Source: CALINF01 sp039990395
Lineage (GTDB): Bacteria; Pseudomonadota; Gammaproteobacteria; Pseudomonadales; Halieaceae
NCBI GenBank assembly: GCA_039990395.1
Contig: JBDXFZ010000041.1
Span: forward strand, 62,001-126,000
DNA: 64,000 nucleotides
Direction: 5' to 3'
Below are positions 60,492 to 64,000 of the stretch, in pieces. Under the pieces are notes generated by a model, which was not told the origin of the DNA, ran no database searches, and saw nothing but the letters and a program-made list of their open reading frames with translations. Every line of letters begins with the position of its first letter. The stretch's first letter is position 1. Both the position numbers and the translations under genes were made by a program.

Positions 60492-60869
60492 TTATTGCGT
60501 CTCCGGAATATCGTCTGCTTCCGAGCTAACTGCTGCAGGCGTCGCGTCGTCCACGACCGGTAGGTCAGACTCCAGTACAGGCTGCTCAACCTCAACAGCG
60601 GCCGGGATAGCAAGACCGATATCATCAACTACAACTGTCTTCTGGGTGGCCAATAGCGCAAGTCCAAAGCTGCTGGCGAAAAACAGAACCACCAGCCAGC
60701 CTGTTGCACGCGTGAGAACGTTACCGCTGCCATCGCTACCAAATAATGTCTGCGACGCACCAGCGCCAAACGAGGCACCCATGTCTGCGCCCTTACCTTG
60801 CTGCAGCATAATGAGGCCAATGATAGCCAGTGCTACAACCAGGTGAATTGCTAAGATAATCTGTTCCAT
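60492..60869 (-). CDS. secG: Protein translocase subunit SecG
   Basis: A 125-residue small membrane subunit of SecYEG. It has helix 1 MEQIILAIHLVVALAIIGLIML, the conserved cytoplasmic QQGKGADMGASFGAGAS and helix 2 GWLVVLFFASSFGLALLA. The C-terminal 45 residues are acidic and longer than in E. coli. ATG 60869 matches the family start; an in-frame TTG at 60878 with AGGAAG upstream is possible. tRNA-Leu follows after 7 bases. Confidence 0.94.
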   Translation of the reverse strand: MEQIILAIHLVVALAIIGLIMLQQGKGADMGASFGAGASQTLFGSDGSGNVLTRATGWLVVLFFASSFGLALLATQKTVVVDDIGLAIPAAVEVEQPVLESDLPVVDDATPAAVSSEADDIPETQ

Positions 60870-60902
60870 ACCTTCCAAGCCCGCAGGCTTCCTCGAATCG
60901 AA

Positions 60903-61646
60903 TTATGCAGCCGCTGCGATGATACAGGCGAATTCGCCGGCATCCAGAGCTGCGCCGCCCACCAGGGCGCCATCTATATCTTCTTGCGCAAACAACTGCG
61001 CAGCATTACTACTCTTCACGCTACCACCGTACAGTATGCGCGTATCCTCTGGCTCAGCACCTGCTATCGCTGCAAGCTGCCCGCGAATGAAGGCGTGCAT
61101 CTCCTGGGCTTCGGCTGGTGTAGCGGTCAACCCGGTTCCTATTGCCCATACCGGTTCATAAGCAACAACCAATCCGGTCAGATCCGGCTGCACACCCAAT
61201 GCACCCATCAACTGCCTGGCTACAACCGTTTGCGCTTCACCGTCCTCGCGCTCCTGCTGCGTTTCGCCCACACAAACAATAGGCTTGAGTGAGGCCGCAA
61301 CCGCTGCCTTAACTTTTGCTGCAATCAGCTCATCTGACTCCAGGTGGTATTGTCGACGCTCTGAGTGACCAATGATCACCCATTCACACCCAAGATCCTT
61401 GAGCATTGGCGGCGACACTTCACCCGTGAACGCACCACTATCCATATGGCTACAGTCTTGCGCTCCTACGGAGATGGACGCGCTAGCGGTTAGCTCCAAA
61501 ATCTGCGTAAGGTGCACGTAGGCAGGGCAAACCGCCACATCGGCTTTGCCAGCTATTGGCTGACCGACCAAATCGGTCAACAGCTGCCGAGCACTGGCTT
61601 GAGAACCGTGCATCTTCCAATTTCCTGCAATCAGGGGATGACGCAT
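60903..61646 (-). CDS. tpiA: Triosephosphate isomerase
   Basis: A 247-residue glycolytic enzyme. It has the lysine region GNWKMHGSQ, the catalytic His in VIIGHSERRQYH, the catalytic Glu in VAYEPVWAIGTGLTATPAEAQ and the phosphate loop ILYGGSVKSSNA. It lies between glmM and secG, a common gammaproteobacterial order. Confidence 0.96.
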   Translation of the reverse strand: MRHPLIAGNWKMHGSQASARQLLTDLVGQPIAGKADVAVCPAYVHLTQILELTASASISVGAQDCSHMDSGAFTGEVSPPMLKDLGCEWVIIGHSERRQYHLESDELIAAKVKAAVAASLKPIVCVGETQQEREDGEAQTVVARQLMGALGVQPDLTGLVVAYEPVWAIGTGLTATPAEAQEMHAFIRGQLAAIAGAEPEDTRILYGGSVKSSNAAQLFAQEDIDGALVGGAALDAGEFACIIAAAA

Positions 61647-61724
61647 TCTGTTCTCCCTTCAAAAATGCGGCGGCAATCTTAACCAAGAACCCCTGCACTT
61701 ACAAGACGATAGATTGGCAGCTTG

Positions 61725-63071
61725 TTAGCCCAGAATGGCCGCTACTTGCTCGGCCAGGTCGGTACATAGCGCGGCAACCTCTTCAGGGTCTTCGCCTTCT
61801 ATCATCACGCGCACCAGCGGCTCGGTACCTGATGGGCGCAATAACACCCTGCCACGATCGCCCATCTCCTGCTCTACGTTGGCAACAGCTACATCCAGCT
61901 CGGGAAACTTCGACAGATCGGGTTTGCCTGACACGGGCACATTAATCATCGTTTGGGGATACTTGGTCATGCCCGACTTGAGCGTCGCCAGATCCGTTTC
62001 CGCCGCTCGCAGGGCGAGCAGCACCTGCAAAGACGCAACAATGCCATCGCCCGTGGTTGTAACATCGGAACAGATTATGTGCCCTGATGATTCGCCACCG
62101 AGAGCCCATTTGTGAGTCTCCATTAGTTCCTTCACGTAGCGATCGCCCACTTTGGCCCGCAGCAATTGCAGACCTTGAGCGCGTAGCGCCACTTCCAGAC
62201 CAAGATTGGACATCAGCGTGCCCACGACGCCGGCGTCTGACTTACCCGTGGCAAGGCGATGCATAGCGATGATGTAAATCAGCTCGTCGCCATCGACGAG
62301 ATCGCCGTTATTGTCGACAAATAGCACGCGATCGCCATCACCATCGTAAGCAATACCCAGGTCAGCGCCTTGTTCTACCACCCTCTCTGCGAGCAGGTGC
62401 GGATCAGTAGACCCAACGCCTTCATTAATATTGAATCCATCTGGCTCTGCACCAACCGCTATCACCTCCGCGCCTAACTCACTCAGCACGCTCGGTGCTA
62501 TGTGATACGTAGCGCCATTGGCACAATCCACAACAATGCGCAGCCCGCGCAGAGTAAAACCCTCGGGTACCGTTGCCTTGCAGAACTCGATGTAACGACC
62601 TGCTGCATCCACCACCCTTAAAACCTTGCCAATATCCTGCGAAGGGACGACGGTCAGCTGCTTCTCAAGCTCCTCCTCAATAGCGTGCTCAATACTGTCG
62701 GCTAGCTTGGAACCGGACGCAGAGAAGAATTTGATGCCATTATCATAGTAGGGGTTGTGTGAGGCACTAATAACAATACCCGCTGCCGCCGCCTGCGTAC
62801 GGGTCATCAATGCGACCGCCGGTGTGGGCATTGGCCCCAACAGTTTTACGTCGACACCGGCTGCAACCAGACCTGCTTCCAGAGCAGATTCGAACATATA
62901 GCCTGACACCCGTGTGTCCTTACCGATGATCACCGTACTGCGGCCGCCACCCGCCTCGCGCGCAAAAACACGCCCGGCGGCCCAGCCCAATTTCAGCATA
63001 AAGTCCGGCGTGATCGGGTGCTCGCCCACGGCGCCACGAATGCCATCTGTACCAAAAAAACGTTTACTCAT
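61725..63071 (-). CDS. glmM: Phosphoglucosamine mutase
   Basis: A 448-residue enzyme making glucosamine-1-phosphate for peptidoglycan and lipopolysaccharide. It has RFFGTDGIRG, the phosphoserine loop GIVISASHNPYYDNGIKFF, the metal loop YDGDGDRVLFVD and the C-terminal RPSGTEPLVRVM. Its start overlaps the stop of folP (ATGA). Confidence 0.96.
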   Translation of the reverse strand: MSKRFFGTDGIRGAVGEHPITPDFMLKLGWAAGRVFAREAGGGRSTVIIGKDTRVSGYMFESALEAGLVAAGVDVKLLGPMPTPAVALMTRTQAAAAGIVISASHNPYYDNGIKFFSASGSKLADSIEHAIEEELEKQLTVVPSQDIGKVLRVVDAAGRYIEFCKATVPEGFTLRGLRIVVDCANGATYHIAPSVLSELGAEVIAVGAEPDGFNINEGVGSTDPHLLAERVVEQGADLGIAYDGDGDRVLFVDNNGDLVDGDELIYIIAMHRLATGKSDAGVVGTLMSNLGLEVALRAQGLQLLRAKVGDRYVKELMETHKWALGGESSGHIICSDVTTTGDGIVASLQVLLALRAAETDLATLKSGMTKYPQTMINVPVSGKPDLSKFPELDVAVANVEQEMGDRGRVLLRPSGTEPLVRVMIEGEDPEEVAALCTDLAEQVAAILG

Positions 63072-63922
63072 ACCTTTCCCAATTGACGCAACGCAGCAAC
63101 CATCGCAATAGCATCCGCCGATTCGCGGACATCGTGCGTTCTAATAATTGTCGCACCGCGCTCAACGGCCAATACTGCCAGTGCGAGGCTCGCGGGTAAA
63201 CGCTCTCCAACCGGCCTGCCCAGTAGCTTACCAATTAGCGATTTGCGCGACAGACCCGCAACGATCGGCAATCCCAACTCCTGCAGCTGAACCAGCCCGT
63301 CTAGCAGCTCGAGGTTATGCGTCACAGTTTTACCAAACCCGAATCCTGGGTCAATGAGAAGCCGCTCTCGCGTGATCCCTGCACCCGCGCAAGCCGCTAT
63401 ACGTTCGGCGAGAAATTCACTCACTTCCGCAACCACATTTTTATACTTTGGCGCAGACTGCATGGCGTCGGGCTCGCCTTGCATATGCATCAGGCAGACC
63501 GGCAAACCGGTCTCTGCTGCCGCTTCAAGCGCGCCTTCCCGGCGCAGTGCCCTGACGTCGTTGATCAAATGCGCGCCGGCTGCTGCTGCCGCGCGCATCA
63601 CTGCAGGGGAGCTGGTATCCACCGAGATAATCGCGTCAAACTCGTTGCGTAGTTTCTCTACGACAGGCACCACACGATGCAGCTCTTCTTCCAGCGGTAC
63701 CGGCTCCGCACCCGGGCGCGTCGACTCACCGCCAATATCGAGAATCGTAGCACCGGCGGCCACCATTATTTGGGCACGCTCTAGCGTTGCATCAAGTTGC
63801 AGGCGATCGCCTGTGTACAGTGACCCACCGTCGGAAAAGGAGTCGGGAGTTGTATTGATTACCCCCATGATCTGGGGCGTGGAAAGGTTTAGAGGCATAC
63901 CGGCGCAATCAAGCGCCGGCAT
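63068..63922 (-). CDS. folP: Dihydropteroate synthase
   Basis: FolP condenses p-aminobenzoate with hydroxymethyl-dihydropterin diphosphate. It has MGVINTTPDSFSDGG, DIGGESTRPGAEPV, DPGFGFGKTVTHNLELL and LPIVAGLSRKSLIG. I choose ATG 63922 (MPALDCAG, 284 aa) because family similarity begins there. The frame continues to a GTG at 63976, so the true start could be a little earlier. Translationally coupled to glmM. Confidence 0.94.
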   Translation of the reverse strand: MPALDCAGMPLNLSTPQIMGVINTTPDSFSDGGSLYTGDRLQLDATLERAQIMVAAGATILDIGGESTRPGAEPVPLEEELHRVVPVVEKLRNEFDAIISVDTSSPAVMRAAAAAGAHLINDVRALRREGALEAAAETGLPVCLMHMQGEPDAMQSAPKYKNVVAEVSEFLAERIAACAGAGITRERLLIDPGFGFGKTVTHNLELLDGLVQLQELGLPIVAGLSRKSLIGKLLGRPVGERLPASLALAVLAVERGATIIRTHDVRESADAIAMVAALRQLGKV

Positions 63923-64000
63923 GCTGTGCTGCAATGTGTTCAAGGCGAGCTGCTTAGTGCTCGCCTGCGGGTCCACCGATAGGGCTGGCAGGGTCGGGGC

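Overview
The window is a stretch of gammaproteobacterial chromosome. The gene order dksA-gluQ-cbrX-cbrA-cbrB-(sRNA)-pcnB-folK-panB-panC is the Pseudomonas-type order, and folP-glmM-tpiA-secG-tRNA-Leu ... tRNA-fMet-rimP-nusA-infB-rbfA-truB-rpsO-pnp is the general gammaproteobacterial order. Sodium-type cargo, secreted proteases and the protein sequences suggest a marine lineage near Halieaceae/Cellvibrionales, which is an inference.

Layout. 1-9.4 kb: housekeeping genes (LON-domain protein, YkgJ, RND permease, mpl, PPi-dependent phosphofructokinase, inorganic pyrophosphatase, M15 peptidase, Rieske protein, sfsA, dksA). 9.4-20 kb: gluQ, then the complete carbon-source two-component system cbrX-cbrA-cbrB. 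A sigma-54 promoter and an A-rich CrcZ-like small RNA follow it, then pcnB-folK-dNK-panB and panC. 20-30.8 kb: acs, then the leftward translation operon rimP-nusA-infB-rbfA-truB-rpsO-pnp behind initiator tRNA-fMet. 30.8-36.0 kb: an accessory but probably resident block (FAH hydrolase, VOC protein, subtilisin-like protease, ferric-reductase-like membrane protein). 60.4-64 kb: tRNA-Leu(GAG), secG, tpiA, glmM and folP.

Between 36.0 and 60.4 kb the chromosome is interrupted by two tandem islands at the 3' end of tRNA-Leu(GAG). Three copies of the tRNA 3' end (36036, 49207, 60399) mark the borders. A rho-independent terminator just beyond the leftmost copy looks like the original tRNA-Leu terminator, now 24 kb from its gene.

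Island A (49.2-60.4 kb) is an integrase-driven, phage-satellite-like element. It carries a tyrosine recombinase, a chain of tightly overlapping small genes, a primase/helicase, an iteron cluster that is a likely origin, and both small and large terminase subunits. It has no capsid, portal or tail genes. Its cargo is a metzincin protease, an acidic repeat protein and a small secreted protein.

Island B (36.1-49.2 kb) has no integrase and is visibly AT-richer. It is almost entirely signal transduction: an H-NOX haem protein (nitric oxide sensor family), two very large multi-span membrane histidine kinases next to it, a soluble PAS kinase, a lone receiver, an OmpR-type regulator and two receiver-HD-GYP proteins that probably degrade cyclic-di-GMP. 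A decayed IS6-type transposase and a higBA toxin-antitoxin remnant lie at the A/B junction. The most notable proposal here is that a mobile tRNA-targeted island carries a multi-kinase NO-to-c-di-GMP network.
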